Source of the DNA: Rhodohalobacter halophilus
GTDB lineage: Bacteria > Bacteroidota > Rhodothermia > Balneolales > Balneolaceae
Direction: 5' to 3'
DNA length: 64,000 bases
NCBI RefSeq assembly: GCF_001715195.1
Contig: NZ_MDWE01000016.1
Span: 59,809-123,808 of the forward strand
Position numbers and translations under genes: made by a program. This document shows, piece by piece, positions 29,153-38,850 of the stretch. The notes below the pieces were generated by a model. It worked only from the letters and a program-made list of their open reading frames with translations, had not been told where the DNA came from and ran no database searches. Within the stretch, counting starts at the first letter, position 1. The number at the start of each line of letters is the position of its first letter.

Positions 29153-29240
29153 CGATTGCCATCTATTTCTTTTTTAATAAGCACATGATTATTGAAAAGA
29201 AATAGAGTTTATATCGCTTAAGCGATCCGACTATTTTATT

Positions 29241-29390
29241 TTGTCTGCAGCACTTCTGTCTATGGCACTGTCAATTGCCCTATGGATTAGCGGGGACCAG
29301 GATGCCGGACTTTTTGTAGGAATTTGGGTTCCGTCCATTCTTGGCTTTGGCGCCTACTTTAAAATCTTAAAATACAGGGGGAGATCATGA
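29241..29390 (+). CDS. Small membrane protein (about 49 aa)
   Basis: Starting from TTG 29241 the frame encodes LSAALLSMALSIALWISGDQ, then DAGLFVGIWVPSILGFGAYF and the basic tail KILKYRGRS. An ATG at 29262 gives a 42-residue form. Two hydrophobic helices with a GDQDAG turn indicate an inner-membrane hairpin. Its stop overlaps the start of the next small gene (ATGA), which supports both being real and coupled. Function unknown. Confidence 0.5.
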   Translation: MSAALLSMALSIALWISGDQDAGLFVGIWVPSILGFGAYFKILKYRGRS

Positions 29391-29566
29391 TGGGCAGTGT
29401 ACCTTTTCTTATATCGTCCGGTTTGATTGCGGTCTTGCTTTTTCTTGTTGGGTTGATCTATACCTTCAAGGAATTTAAAGAGATGGAAGAACACCCTGAA
29501 GACTTCAGACGACGCCGGCCAGAAGAGCCAAAAATTGTGGATTCATCAAAAGAGGATAGCGAGTAA
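29387..29566 (+). CDS. Small single-span membrane protein (59 aa)
   Basis: 59 residues: one hydrophobic helix (VPFLISSGLIAVLLFLVGLI) followed by a charged cytoplasmic tail (FKEFKEMEEHPEDFRRRRPE). It overlaps the preceding small gene by four bases and ends 4 bp from the convergent acyl-ACP thioesterase gene. It resembles accessory subunits of membrane complexes in general shape only; no family is recognised. Confidence 0.6.
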   Translation: MMGSVPFLISSGLIAVLLFLVGLIYTFKEFKEMEEHPEDFRRRRPEEPKIVDSSKEDSE

Positions 29567-29570
29567 GGGC

Positions 29571-30293
29571 CTAATCCCAATAGGAAATTGAAGATGCGAT
29601 AGGTTTCTTCTCCTCATTTTTGAATAAGCTCTGTACCATTCGATTGCCATCTATTTCTGATGTGTGATAAATGGTGTCTCCCAAAACGGATTCCGCCAGG
29701 TATTGAATCTCCATCTCCCTGCAACCTTTATGATCGTCCGCCGGATAGCCGGTCATCCAGTCGATATACCGGACATTATTTACATGGTGGTTCATGTCTA
29801 AATCATTTCTGCCAACAATGGTAATCAGTTCAGCCTTGTCCGTAGAAAGGGGATTGATGGACTTTCTTTCAGGTTCAATCGTGTGGGGCTTATCTTTTAT
29901 CCCCATTTCTGAAATCTCTTTTGGTGTTCGTACCGGGCGTTTTGTTTTCATATCCAGCACCATCCACTGACTGATGGCGTGAGCCAATAGTTCACCGGTC
30001 CCGGATTTCATCTCATAATCCCGAAAAGCCCGAAGTCCGTCACCGGCAGAAGGCCAGGTGGTGACCTCCACCTCTTCCCATCGTTTTGGCTGTTTAAGAA
30101 GCTTTATGTGCATTTTATACAGAACCCATGTCAGACCTTTTTTATGTAGTTGAGATATATCGAAATTGAGGTGATGTGCATGAATACCGGCAGTTTCCTG
30201 AAAATAGTTGCAAATGGAGGAGAAGGTGACTTTTTCATTTCGGTCTACCTCGTACGAGCGGACTTTGAAGGGGATGGTGTAGATTTTTTCCAT
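29571..30293 (-). CDS. Acyl-ACP thioesterase (double hotdog, FatA/B-like)
   Basis: 240 residues made of two hotdog repeats. It hydrolyses acyl-ACP to release free fatty acids from fatty-acid synthesis in the cytoplasm. The catalytic region is visible in the second repeat: VGRNDLDMNHHVNNVRYIDW with conserved Asn and His. The first repeat contains NYFQETAGIHAHHLNFDI and KGLTWVLYKMHI, and TTWPSAGDGLRAFRDYE is the typical linking strand. Length is typical of bacterial members, which lack the plant transit peptide. It faces the small membrane genes tail to tail. Confidence 0.88.
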   Translation of the reverse strand: MEKIYTIPFKVRSYEVDRNEKVTFSSICNYFQETAGIHAHHLNFDISQLHKKGLTWVLYKMHIKLLKQPKRWEEVEVTTWPSAGDGLRAFRDYEMKSGTGELLAHAISQWMVLDMKTKRPVRTPKEISEMGIKDKPHTIEPERKSINPLSTDKAELITIVGRNDLDMNHHVNNVRYIDWMTGYPADDHKGCREMEIQYLAESVLGDTIYHTSEIDGNRMVQSLFKNEEKKPIASSISYWD

Positions 30294-30565
30294 TATAAAT
30301 GGTTTGATAATAAAATTTGCCGTCAGATTGATAACATAAGAATTTTGACGTTGAGAATTTGTTTGGATGGTGGGACCGGATAAAAGATTAATTAGATATT
30401 AAACCCGTTCGGGGTATAATGGAACAGGTAAATAAAAAGATTCCGAAGGAGTCGAACTCTTTATCTGCGATTTGAATATTTGGAAAAATTTGATATTAAA
30501 CATCTGCATATTTTCCCATTAAACATCGATTATGGGTGTTATCAACACATTGTGGAAAAGAAATT

Positions 30566-30596
30566 TTTGATTGTTATGAAGATGCCCGTAGCTTTG
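30566..30596 (+). promoter_or_regulatory. Bacteroidetes-type promoter of the B12 riboswitch/btuB transcript
   Basis: TTTG at 30566-30569, a 19-bp spacer and TAGCTTTG at 30589-30596 form an exact TTTG-N19-TAnnTTTG Bacteroidetes promoter. Transcription would start near 30603, just before the cobalamin riboswitch. Two DnaA-box-like 9-mers (TTATCAACA at 30539, TGTGGAAAA at 30551) lie immediately upstream. Between this site and the thioesterase gene (30294-30565) nothing else is evident. Confidence 0.7.
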
Positions 30597-30619
30597 AACA
30601 GTTCTTTGGAATAGTTTAT

Positions 30620-30808
30620 CGTGGTGTCCCGGTATAGAATACAACCGGGATGAAAAGGGAATTCCGTTTCATTCGGAAGCTGTACCCGCAACTGTAAGTT
30701 CAGAACCAATCATCATGATCGGTATCTGTTGATCCTTATCTTGCCACTGTCTGTACAAATCAGACGGGAAGGTTGAATCAACAGCTGAACAAGCCAGGAG
30801 ACCTGCCA
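30620..30808 (+). promoter_or_regulatory. Cobalamin (B12) riboswitch
   Basis: The conserved blocks occur in order: GATGAAAAGGGAATTCCG at about 30649-30666, the B12 box-type core TACCCGCAACTGTAA near 30683-30697, CCACTG at 30744-30749, GGGAAGG near 30766, and the near-universal GCCAGGAGACCTGCC at 30793-30807. This is the adenosylcobalamin riboswitch class that turns off expression when B12 is plentiful. It sits in the leader of the TonB-dependent receptor gene, 82 bp before its start codon, so it very likely represses B12 uptake. Confidence 0.95.
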
Positions 30809-30889
30809 CCGTTTCTATTTCCCAGAAAACTTTCGGGAGTTAAAGTTTTCGGAACGATTCACTGTAATCGAATATCAAATCCTATTTCC

Positions 30890-32794
30890 ATGAAAATTCT
30901 ATCTGTGCAAACACTGTTTACAACTCTATTCCTATATCTGATTTTCCCACAATGTACTCAAGCACAAGCTGTAGCCGATACTCTTACGTTAGAGGAGATC
31001 ACGGTACAGTCTACCCGTTTTAATGCAGAACGCAAGCATCAGCCTATATCCGTTACCCGTTTTACTGCTAAAGATCTTGAGATCTATGGAACGGGAAGCA
31101 TTGCCGAATTGATCGGTAAAAGAAGTTCAGCTGTAGTTCGGGAATATAGCCCCGGCGGACTCTCCAACCTGTCACTGAGAGGATACAGTCCAGGCCGTAC
31201 TCAGGTTGTCTGGAACAACTTCAACCTGAATGATCCGGTAAACGGCGTATTTGATCTGAGCCTGATGCCTGCAAATTTTATCCGTTCGATGGAGTTGAGT
31301 GCCGGTAATAGCAGCACCGCTTACGGCAGTTCAGCTGCCGGAGGGACACTCTATCTCGACTCCGGTGCAGCGGCCAGCAGCTACTCAGGCTGGCAGACTC
31401 TTGGCAGCTACGGTCAGAATCTTCAGGGAGTGAACCTGACTCACCGCTCCGGAAGCTGGCACGCCGGACTCTCCCTGCAGCGAGAAGCTTCGGACAACGA
31501 TTTTGAATTTGAGAACAACGGCGAGACTCAGTCCCGCGACAACAACAGGGTAGAGGCTTTTAACGCTCTGGTTAATGCAGGCTACGAAACGGAACCGCTA
31601 TCGATGAAAACAACGCTGTGGTTCTATGATGTAGAGAATCAATCTCCCGGATCACTGAGCTTTCCCAGTGAAACTGCGGTTCAGGACGATCGTGCACTTC
31701 GATCGGCTACAAACATCGAGTACAGGTTCGACAACAACCGGCTCTACAGCAATATTATCTATAGCGATGCGGATACCGACTACACCGATGAAGCATTTGG
31801 AACCGAAAGTGAAACAAACATCAAATCGTTTTCTAATGAGATCGGGTGGAGCCGGAACTGGCTGGATAACCTGAAAACCGATCAATCCGCACAGTTTTTG
31901 GTAAATCGTGTGGAGAGTACAAATTTTGAGCAAAATGAATCGCAATTCAATTTTGCCTACCGGTTGAACAGTGAATGGCAGTCGGGTGAATCGCTGAGGT
32001 TATTTGGCGGAATTCGTTACGACTTCTACGAAACAGCCGGTGATGCCGTCAGTGGTTCATTTGGAGCCAACTACAACCTGTTTGAGGACGCTTTGATTCT
32101 CAGGGGACAGTGGAGCCGAAATTTCGTTGCACCTACGCTGAACGATCTCTACTGGCCCGATGCCGGAAATCCGGATCTTGAACCTGAAACAAATCATAAA
32201 GCCGAAGCGGGTATATTATCCATCCATGACTACGATGGAGGACGATTTGAGGCCGAGATCAACGGATTTGCCGGAGTACAAAAAGACGGCATTCTCTGGG
32301 TGTTTGATCAAAACGGGCTCTCCGTTCGAAATGTGAATGAAATTGAGACCAAGGGCATTGAGCTGAACCTGAGGAACGATTTCCGGTTATCGTCTAATTT
32401 GAGCCTGACAATCGAAGGCGGAAGTACCTACACCGATGCAACCATTACAGAGGATGAATCGAATCCCGAAGCTGAGGGCGGTCAGCTGGTTTACGTACCC
32501 GAATGGTCTCACAGGGCACACCTGAACGTCAGCTGGAAAAACCTATCTGCCGGAACGGATGTTCGCTATACCGGTGAGCGCTATACTACCCAAGACAATA
32601 CTCTTGCCGAACCACTAAGTTCATTTACGGAGACAGATCTTTTCGGCAGGGTAGAGATACCGATTGATCGGTACCGCTTCAGTATTACTGCCCGGGTGCG
32701 TAATCTTGGCGACAGTCAAAACCAGTTTATTGATGGGTATCCGCTACCGGGACGAAGTTATCTGATAACTGCGCGGATTGGATTTAACCCCTGA
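30890..32794 (+). CDS. btuB: TonB-dependent cobalamin receptor (BtuB-like)
   Basis: A 634-residue outer-membrane receptor from ATG 30890; the longer in-frame extension from 30773 runs through the riboswitch and is not real. The signal peptide (VQTLFTTLFLYLIFPQCTQA) is followed by the TonB box-like DTLTLEEITVQ. The plug domain spans about 45-160 (IAELIGKRSSAVVREYSPGG, LRGYSPGRTQVVWNNFNLND), followed by a 22-strand barrel with EPETNHKAEAG and a final aromatic FNP. B12 as the substrate follows from the riboswitch in its leader and the B12-dependent enzyme downstream. Inner-membrane BtuCDF genes are not in this window. Confidence 0.9.
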   Translation: MKILSVQTLFTTLFLYLIFPQCTQAQAVADTLTLEEITVQSTRFNAERKHQPISVTRFTAKDLEIYGTGSIAELIGKRSSAVVREYSPGGLSNLSLRGYSPGRTQVVWNNFNLNDPVNGVFDLSLMPANFIRSMELSAGNSSTAYGSSAAGGTLYLDSGAAASSYSGWQTLGSYGQNLQGVNLTHRSGSWHAGLSLQREASDNDFEFENNGETQSRDNNRVEAFNALVNAGYETEPLSMKTTLWFYDVENQSPGSLSFPSETAVQDDRALRSATNIEYRFDNNRLYSNIIYSDADTDYTDEAFGTESETNIKSFSNEIGWSRNWLDNLKTDQSAQFLVNRVESTNFEQNESQFNFAYRLNSEWQSGESLRLFGGIRYDFYETAGDAVSGSFGANYNLFEDALILRGQWSRNFVAPTLNDLYWPDAGNPDLEPETNHKAEAGILSIHDYDGGRFEAEINGFAGVQKDGILWVFDQNGLSVRNVNEIETKGIELNLRNDFRLSSNLSLTIEGGSTYTDATITEDESNPEAEGGQLVYVPEWSHRAHLNVSWKNLSAGTDVRYTGERYTTQDNTLAEPLSSFTETDLFGRVEIPIDRYRFSITARVRNLGDSQNQFIDGYPLPGRSYLITARIGFNP

Positions 32795-33482
32795 TCCAAA
32801 ACAGAACTCGGGATAGGTATTTTTGCGTATAGATAAGTATGATGCTTGAATCGGTCAGCCGATATTTAATCAGTCAAATATTCACTTCCCATTTACTATG
32901 GGGAGTGAGTGTCTGTATGGATGGTTTCGATTTTAAACTCGAAAAAATATACAATTAAATAACTATAATCTGTGCATCAAAAAGTTTAAAAAATAATTTA
33001 AAATCCTCAAAAGACACGATTGCCCGAAGAGATTGGATTGTTGAAAACAGAATATTCGCAGTGCTTCAAAATTTATCGATTCGAGTAATTTACCCCGAAA
33101 TGTGGATAACTCGTATATTTTGTGGATAACCCTAAAATCTAAGTTTAAGCTGTAAAAACAGCCTTAATTATCCACAGGGTGCTGTTAATATCTCAGTCGG
33201 GGCAAATAAAACTGCATCAGAGGTTTTTGGGTACATTCAGTTTTGGCGGTATGGCTGTCAAGTTAAAATTCAAGTTATCGTTCAACATTTTCTAATGTGG
33301 ATAACTTGATGGATTTGTGGAAAAGTAATTGAATTTTTTCTTGCTGTGATAGCTACGCTCGGATATATTACCAAGCACGATATTTAGCAATCAGAGGTTG
33401 ATTGGTTCAACCAGATATCATCTCACGAGAAGTAAGTAATTAGCAATCAGACACGTTAAGAATAAGTTAAGGAGTAACGCCT
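32795..33482 (+). promoter_or_regulatory. 688-bp control region with four perfect DnaA boxes before nrdJ
   Basis: Perfect DnaA boxes: TGTGGATAA at 33101, 33121 and 33296, and TTATCCACA at 33168-33176. A one-mismatch TGTGGAAAA lies at 33316. The first two are exactly 20 bp apart. An inverted repeat (GCTGT/ACAGC) lies between boxes 2 and 3. An AT-rich stretch covers about 32940-33000, and a 10-bp stem-loop (CACTTCCCAT/ATGGGGAGTG) lies near 32882. DnaA control of ribonucleotide reductase genes is known in E. coli; a replication origin is the alternative reading. GGAG at 33471 is a Shine-Dalgarno for nrdJ. Confidence 0.75.
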
Positions 33483-36400
33483 ATGCAATTTAGCCGACTA
33501 TATACCAAGCCAGACTGGAAGACCCCGTTTGATTCCATCAAATTTGAGAAGAGAAAGTCAGAGATCAAGAACCCGGACGGATCCGTCATTTTTAAGATGG
33601 AGAATGTTGTGGTTCCAAAGTCGTGGTCGCAGGTTGCAACGGACATCATCGCTCAGAAATATTTCCGGAAAGCCGGAGTTCCTGCCAAAGTTAAAAAGGT
33701 GAAGGAGAAAGGAGTACCGGAGTGGCTGCAGCGATCGGAGCCGGATGAGAAAGCCCTCAAGAAGATGGATGAGGAGGAGCGTTACTCACACGAAATTGAC
33801 AGCCGGCAGGTTTTTCACCGATTGGCGGGATGCTGGACTTATTGGGGATGGAAGCACGACTATTTCAGTTCTGAAGAGGATGCGAAGGTTTTCTACAGCG
33901 AACTCTGCTATATGCTAGCGAATCAAATGGCGGCGCCTAACAGCCCGCAGTGGTTCAACACCGGATTGCACTGGGCATACGGAATTAACGGTCCGGCTCA
34001 GGGTCATTATTATGTGGACGGCAAGACCGGAAAACTCACCAAATCCAAAGATGCATATACGCATCCGCAGCCGCACGCCTGTTTTATCCAGAGTGTGGAT
34101 GACGACCTGGTGAATGAAGGCGGAATCATGGATCTGTGGGTTCGTGAGGCAAGACTTTTTAAATATGGCTCCGGAACCGGATCCAACTTCTCATCACTGC
34201 GAGGATCGGGTGAACCGCTGAGTGGCGGTGGAAAATCATCCGGACTGATGAGCTTCCTGAAGATCGGTGACCGCGCAGCGGGAGCCATCAAATCGGGAGG
34301 TACAACCCGAAGGGCTGCCAAAATGGTAACACTCGACCTGGATCATCCCGATATTGAAGAGTATGTGAACTGGAAGGTGAGAGAGGAGCAGAAAGTGGCT
34401 TCCATTGTATCCGGTTCAAAAATCACCGAGAAGTATCTGAAGAAGATTATCAATCTCTGTCATGAGCCGGTAGATGTGGACGGACAGATGTATAACGGTG
34501 CGGTGAGCCGCGATCCGTTGAAGAATAAAGATCTGGGCCAGGCAATCAAGGAAGCGAAGCAGCATCAGGTTCCGCTGAACTATATTGAACGTGTGATTCA
34601 GCTTGCAGCTCAGGGATTTACTGATATTGAATTTGATACGTACGACACCGATTGGAATTCAGAAGCTTACGCCACCGTGAGCGGGCAGAACTCCAATAAC
34701 TCCGTTCGTGTGCCTAACAGCTTTATGAAAGCCGTTGTAGACGACAAGGAGTGGAATCTGTATGGACGGGTAGAGAAAAAGCGTGCGGCAGAAGAGAATC
34801 GTGATCCGCAGCCGATGAAGACGCTGAAGGCGCGTGAATTGTGGGACGACATCGCCTATGCGGCATGGTCTTGCGCAGACCCCGGTACACAATATCACGA
34901 TACCATTAACGAGTGGCACACCTGCCCCGAAGATGGGCCGATTAAGGCGAGTAATCCCTGCTCGGAATACATGTTCCTGGACAACACCGCGTGTAATCTC
35001 GCGTCCCTCAACCTGATGAAATATTTCAAGGATGAGGACTGCAAAGAGTTTGATGTGGAGTCGATCCGTCACGCCACCCGCCTCTGGACAACCGTTCTGG
35101 AGATCGCTGTGCTGATGGCGCAGTTCCCGTCCAAAGAGATTGCGGAGCTATCCTATATCTTCCGAACGCTCGGTCTCGGCTACGCCAACCTGGGTGCTGC
35201 GCTGATGGTTCAGGGTGCGCCGTACGACAGTGAGCGCGGATGCGCCATTGCGGGATCCCTGACGGCTATTATGCATATGAAGTCGTATGCCACCAGTGCC
35301 GAGCTGGCCAAAGAGCTCGGCACGTTTGAAGGATATGAGCGAAACAAAGAGCACATGCAGCGCGTGCTTCGAAACCACCGGCGTGCAGCCTACAATGTGG
35401 CGCCTGAGGAGTATGAAGGCCTCACCATCAAGCCGAAAGGGATTGATGCAAACCAATGTCCGGACTATCTGCTGAAAGCTGCCCGAGAGGATTCCGATGC
35501 CGCAGTGAAACTGGGCGAAGAGCACGGCTTCCGAAATGCGCAGGTAACCGTAATTGCACCGACCGGAACGATTGGGCTGGTGATGGATTGCGACACCACC
35601 GGAATTGAGCCGGACTTTGCCCTGGTGAAGTTCAAGAAACTGGCAGGCGGCGGTTACTTCAAGATCATCAACCAGAGCGTTCCGCTTGCGCTGAAGAACC
35701 TGGGTTACAGCCCGAAAGAGATTGAGGCGATTGTAAATTACGCCAAAGGTTACGGTTCACTGGATGGATGTCCGCACATTAATGCCGAGACGCTGAAGAA
35801 GAAAGGATTTACCGACAAACAGCTTGAAGCGGTTGAAGAGGCACTGCCAAGCAGTTTTGACATCAAGTTTGCCTTTAACCAGTGGACGCTGGGCGAGGAT
35901 TTCTGCAAGGATGTTCTGGGTATTTCCGAAGATCAGCTCTCCGACCATAATTTTGACATTTTGCGGTATCTCGGGTTTACCCGCGACCAGATCAACGAGG
36001 CGAACGACTATGTTTGCGGTACAATGACCGTGGAGGGTGCACCGCATCTGAAAGATGAGCACCTGGCAGTATTTGACTGCGCCAATAAGTGCGGAAAAAC
36101 CGGAACCCGTTTCATATCCGCCAAGGGACACATCAACATGATGGCAGCGGCTCAGCCGTTCATCTCCGGTGCGATTTCCAAGACGATCAACCTGCCGAAT
36201 GAGGCTACCGTGGAGGATATTAAGGAAGCCTACATGGATTCATGGAAGCTGATGCTGAAAGCAAACGCTCTCTACAGAGACGGATCGAAACTGAGTCAGC
36301 CGCTCAACTCTATGAGTGATGTGTTTGAAGAGCTCGAGGAGGATGAGGATGAAGCAGAAAGTCTTGCGGCACAGGATGATGTGGTGAAAACCGCTGAGAA

Positions 36401-37058
36401 GATCATTCACAAATATGTAGCGCGGCGGAAGCGTCTGCCGTTCCGTCGAAACGGATATACACAGAAAGTGAAGATTGGCGGGCAGAGCGTCTATCTGCGT
36501 ACCGGTGAGTATGAAAACGGCCAGGTGGGTGAGATTTTCATTGACATGCACCGCGAGGGCGCGGCGTTCCGAAGTTTGATGAACTGCTTTGCGATCTCCA
36601 TCTCGCTCGGCCTGCAGCACGGCGTACCGCTCGAAGAGTTTGTGGACGCATTTGTGTTCACCAAGTTTGAGCCGAGCGGTATGGTATCCGGCAGTCCGCA
36701 TGTGAAGATGACCACGTCTGTGATCGACTACATTTTCCGTGAGCTGGCGGTAACCTACCTGGAGCGCGATGACCTTGCGCATGTGGCTCCCGAGGAGATC
36801 ATGACACGAAAATTGAGGCCATCCGAAGAGGATGAACTTGAAGAAGAAGTTGCACGCAGAGTGCAGCAGAAGAAAAATCCGGTAGCCCAGACAGAAGGAG
36901 CTGCCGCGATAGAAGAAGAGGCGGAAAGCGATTTCGATCGAGCTAAACAGCTTGGTTATACAGGCGACTCTTGCCCCGAGTGCGGGAGCATGACGATGAT
37001 CCGGAATGGGACATGCCAAAAGTGCATAACGTGCGGATCTACGACAGGGTGCTCCTGA
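33483..37058 (+). CDS. nrdJ: Adenosylcobalamin-dependent (class II) ribonucleotide reductase
   Basis: Reduces ribonucleotides to deoxyribonucleotides using adenosylcobalamin to make the thiyl radical, so it works with or without oxygen. At 1,191 residues it is the long bacterial NrdJ type. Key pieces: [12 protein letters not shown] with a redox cysteine, [22 protein letters not shown], and the active-site [20 protein letters not shown] (radical Cys, Asn and Glu). [22 protein letters not shown] is the substrate phosphate loop. The C-terminal cysteine cluster ([25 protein letters not shown]) is the thioredoxin-linked reducing tail. Upstream DnaA boxes suggest cell-cycle control. It starts at ATG with GGAG 8 bp before, and a strong terminator follows. 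Confidence 0.97.
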   Translation: MQFSRLYTKPDWKTPFDSIKFEKRKSEIKNPDGSVIFKMENVVVPKSWSQVATDIIAQKYFRKAGVPAKVKKVKEKGVPEWLQRSEPDEKALKKMDEEERYSHEIDSRQVFHRLAGCWTYWGWKHDYFSSEEDAKVFYSELCYMLANQMAAPNSPQWFNTGLHWAYGINGPAQGHYYVDGKTGKLTKSKDAYTHPQPHACFIQSVDDDLVNEGGIMDLWVREARLFKYGSGTGSNFSSLRGSGEPLSGGGKSSGLMSFLKIGDRAAGAIKSGGTTRRAAKMVTLDLDHPDIEEYVNWKVREEQKVASIVSGSKITEKYLKKIINLCHEPVDVDGQMYNGAVSRDPLKNKDLGQAIKEAKQHQVPLNYIERVIQLAAQGFTDIEFDTYDTDWNSEAYATVSGQNSNNSVRVPNSFMKAVVDDKEWNLYGRVEKKRAAEENRDPQPMKTLKARELWDDIAYAAWSCADPGTQYHDTINEWHTCPEDGPIKASNPCSEYMFLDNTACNLASLNLMKYFKDEDCKEFDVESIRHATRLWTTVLEIAVLMAQFPSKEIAELSYIFRTLGLGYANLGAALMVQGAPYDSERGCAIAGSLTAIMHMKSYATSAELAKELGTFEGYERNKEHMQRVLRNHRRAAYNVAPEEYEGLTIKPKGIDANQCPDYLLKAAREDSDAAVKLGEEHGFRNAQVTVIAPTGTIGLVMDCDTTGIEPDFALVKFKKLAGGGYFKIINQSVPLALKNLGYSPKEIEAIVNYAKGYGSLDGCPHINAETLKKKGFTDKQLEAVEEALPSSFDIKFAFNQWTLGEDFCKDVLGISEDQLSDHNFDILRYLGFTRDQINEANDYVCGTMTVEGAPHLKDEHLAVFDCANKCGKTGTRFISAKGHINMMAAAQPFISGAISKTINLPNEATVEDIKEAYMDSWKLMLKANALYRDGSKLSQPLNSMSDVFEELEEDEDEAESLAAQDDVVKTAEKIIHKYVARRKRLPFRRNGYTQKVKIGGQSVYLRTGEYENGQVGEIFIDMHREGAAFRSLMNCFAISISLGLQHGVPLEEFVDAFVFTKFEPSGMVSGSPHVKMTTSVIDYIFRELAVTYLERDDLAHVAPEEIMTRKLRPSEEDELEEEVARRVQQKKNPVAQTEGAAAIEEEAESDFDRAKQLGYTGDSCPECGSMTMIRNGTCQKCITCGSTTGCS

Positions 37059-37086
37059 TTTAGCAATCGATAGACTAGTCTTTTTC

Positions 37087-37124
37087 AGCCCGGGGGACCG
37101 AACCTCCTCCGGGTTGTTTTTTTA
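37087..37124 (+). terminator. Intrinsic terminator of nrdJ
   Basis: AGCCCGGGGG at 37087-37096 pairs with CCTCCGGGTT (two G-U pairs), followed by GTTTTTTT. It lies 28 bp after the nrdJ stop. Confidence 0.85.
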
Positions 37125-37169
37125 TTGGCGGGCGAGAGGCGAGATTTTTTGAATCGTCACTGCGCCGTG

Positions 37170-37297
37170 CTCCGATCATTTTCGGAGAGCGGAGTAAAAG
37201 ACATGGTATTTCTATGAGGAGTAGTATTCAGGGTAGGATATTAACAGATGTTGTTTTAGCAGCAATGGTATTGGAGAGGAACAGAAATACCATGTCT
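37170..37297. repeat. Small hairpin and a perfect 15-bp inverted repeat pair
   Basis: In the 490-bp gap after nrdJ, AGACATGGTATTTCT (37199-37213) and AGAAATACCATGTCT (37283-37297) are exact reverse complements separated by 69 bp. A perfect 6-bp hairpin (CTCCGA/TCGGAG) lies just before, at 37170-37187. The 99-bp unit could be a MITE-like remnant or a structured RNA. The rest of the gap, up to 37616, shows nothing I recognise. Confidence 0.6.
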
Positions 37298-37616
37298 GAT
37301 TTCTGCTCGAACAGACGTTGAAATTATTTACACAGTACGATCATCCGATTGACAAAGAAGTACTCAAGAGTTTTTCCCACCGGATGATAATAGCACACAG
37401 CGGTAACCGAGAAGATAGAAGCAAGAGGTGAGGCCGCGGATTGGAAGAGAATCGGTGTTTTATTCGGACATTCTGATCTTGCCGATAAATATTATTCGGG
37501 CAAAACCTTGTGTTTACTTGCTTTGATAATATGATTGGATTATTATCGGACAAAGGCACTATCTAAAATAATGCCGGGAAATAGATGTTATGCTACTAAT
37601 AAAACATTCATCAATT

Positions 37617-38729
37617 ATGAGAAGACTATTACCCTTCCTTTTTTTATTAATGCTTGCTTGTACTTCGGAGTCGGACACCGAGTTAAATCAAGAACAGGTT
37701 AGTGAAATCGAGTTGTCAGTAGAGTTTGATTTATCTGAAACAGACGATATTGATTTTGGCTTCATTCGGAATATATATCTTGATTCATTTAATAATGTCT
37801 TCGTTGCCGATGTCCAGAGTAATAGCATATTGATATTCGATCAAAATGGAGCATTGATTAGAGAGTTTGATAACCGTGGTCAGGGACCTGGGGAATATCA
37901 GACTTTAGCTCAGATATATGTGAATAATCAGTCTTTATACATTGTAGATAGTAGTCAGCTCAAAGTATCTGAATTTCGCATTGAAAACGATTTAGGAGAA
38001 TTAACTCATATTGATGACTTCATATATCCCGATCGAGCTTTTAGACGAGTAGTGAACTTTTGGCCTTATGACGAGGAAAACTACCTCTTTGTTTTTGGAG
38101 AAGGCTTTTCTCAACAGGATCTTTTGGAAACTAAATATGAGAAGCTGCAACTGTTTAATAAAATGACACAAGAGTATACAGAGGTCCATCAATTGCCTCA
38201 AAGGGAATATTTTCGGTTTAGTAATAGCAGGGGTTTCGGTGTTCGCCCACTAGCCTTCGGTACTAAACCGATATTTAGTAAAGAAAACGATGTATTATTT
38301 TATGGCCATAACAGTGAGCCCACTATACATAAACTCGATTTTCAAAACCCGGAGAATTCTACACAGGTTTTTGAAATTCCGCTTGAACCAACTCAAGTCA
38401 GTAGTCAGGAAAGACAATCAGTTCTGGATGATGAGTATTATGTTAGTCGGAATATTCAAAGTGAAATTAATGAACAACTTCCAGAGGTAAAGCCTTTTTT
38501 TGAAACCTTCTTAATCGATGATGATGGACATTTTTGGGTAGCAGTGAATCAAGATGATTTCCAGAATGGCAAACTGTGGTGGGTTTTTAATAGTGATGGA
38601 GAAAGGTTATATCATACAAAACTAAAAGACTCTGTCATTTTTCACGAAATTAAGAATGGCAAGGCTTATGGAGTTAAAGAGTCAGAGTTTGGTGTACACT
38701 CATTAATTTCATTTTCTGTGAACAAGTAA
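37617..38729 (+). CDS. Six-bladed beta-propeller lipoprotein
   Basis: 370 residues from ATG 37617, which gives a lipoprotein signal (RRLLPFLFLLMLAC, lipid-modified Cys15); an upstream in-frame ATG would spoil it. The body contains NHL/BF-type propeller strands such as IRNIYLDSFNNVFVADVQSN, SILIFDQNGALIREFDNRGQ and GPGEYQTL, and later HFWVAVNQDDFQNGKLWWVF. These Bacteroidota lipoproteins are surface or periplasmic and of unknown ligand. It is AT-richer than nrdJ and ends 10 bp before attC site 1, the spacing expected of an integron cassette gene, though no recombination site is clear on its 5' side. Confidence 0.75.
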   Translation: MRRLLPFLFLLMLACTSESDTELNQEQVSEIELSVEFDLSETDDIDFGFIRNIYLDSFNNVFVADVQSNSILIFDQNGALIREFDNRGQGPGEYQTLAQIYVNNQSLYIVDSSQLKVSEFRIENDLGELTHIDDFIYPDRAFRRVVNFWPYDEENYLFVFGEGFSQQDLLETKYEKLQLFNKMTQEYTEVHQLPQREYFRFSNSRGFGVRPLAFGTKPIFSKENDVLFYGHNSEPTIHKLDFQNPENSTQVFEIPLEPTQVSSQERQSVLDDEYYVSRNIQSEINEQLPEVKPFFETFLIDDDGHFWVAVNQDDFQNGKLWWVFNSDGERLYHTKLKDSVIFHEIKNGKAYGVKESEFGVHSLISFSVNK

Positions 38730-38739
38730 ATCAAAAGTA

Positions 38740-38826
38740 GCATAACCAGCGGTTCGTGCGGACTCGTTTTGGCTAAGAGCTTTGGACCATTCATCGCCTC
38801 GCCGCACAACCGCCAAACCGTTAGCC
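38740..38826 (+). other. Integron attC recombination site 1
   Basis: An 87-bp site with full attC layout: R'' GCATAAC (38740), L'' GCGGTT-C-GTGCGG (38749-38761), a central loop, L' CCGCACAACCGC (38802-38813) and R' GTTAGCC (38820-38826). L'' and L' are exact complements except for one unpaired C in L'', the extrahelical base that lets the integrase choose the bottom strand. It separates the propeller lipoprotein from the four-gene cassette. Confidence 0.85.
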
Positions 38827-38850
38827 AACTTTAAACAAAACATCTGATCT

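Noticed and set aside
30773..30889. N-terminal extension of the BtuB-like receptor
   Set aside because: The extended frame is the riboswitch itself and carries no signal peptide. The ATG at 30890 gives a clean one.
33108..33124. NrdR box in the nrdJ promoter
   Set aside because: GTATATTTTGTGG partly resembles the NrdR consensus, but there is no second box at the required spacing, and it overlaps a DnaA box.
32940..33330. Chromosomal replication origin
   Set aside because: Four DnaA boxes and AT-rich DNA fit, but no dnaA, dnaN, gidA or rnpA/rpmH lies near, and gene strand bias does not switch here. Kept only as an alternative in the findings.
36240..37019. Long minus-strand frame within nrdJ
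   Set aside because: Antisense shadow of a strongly conserved gene; no motif.
37587..37593. GTTATGC as the R' box of an attC before the propeller lipoprotein
   Set aside because: No complementary L''/L' arms or R'' box are found upstream. The heptamer alone is too weak to claim a site.
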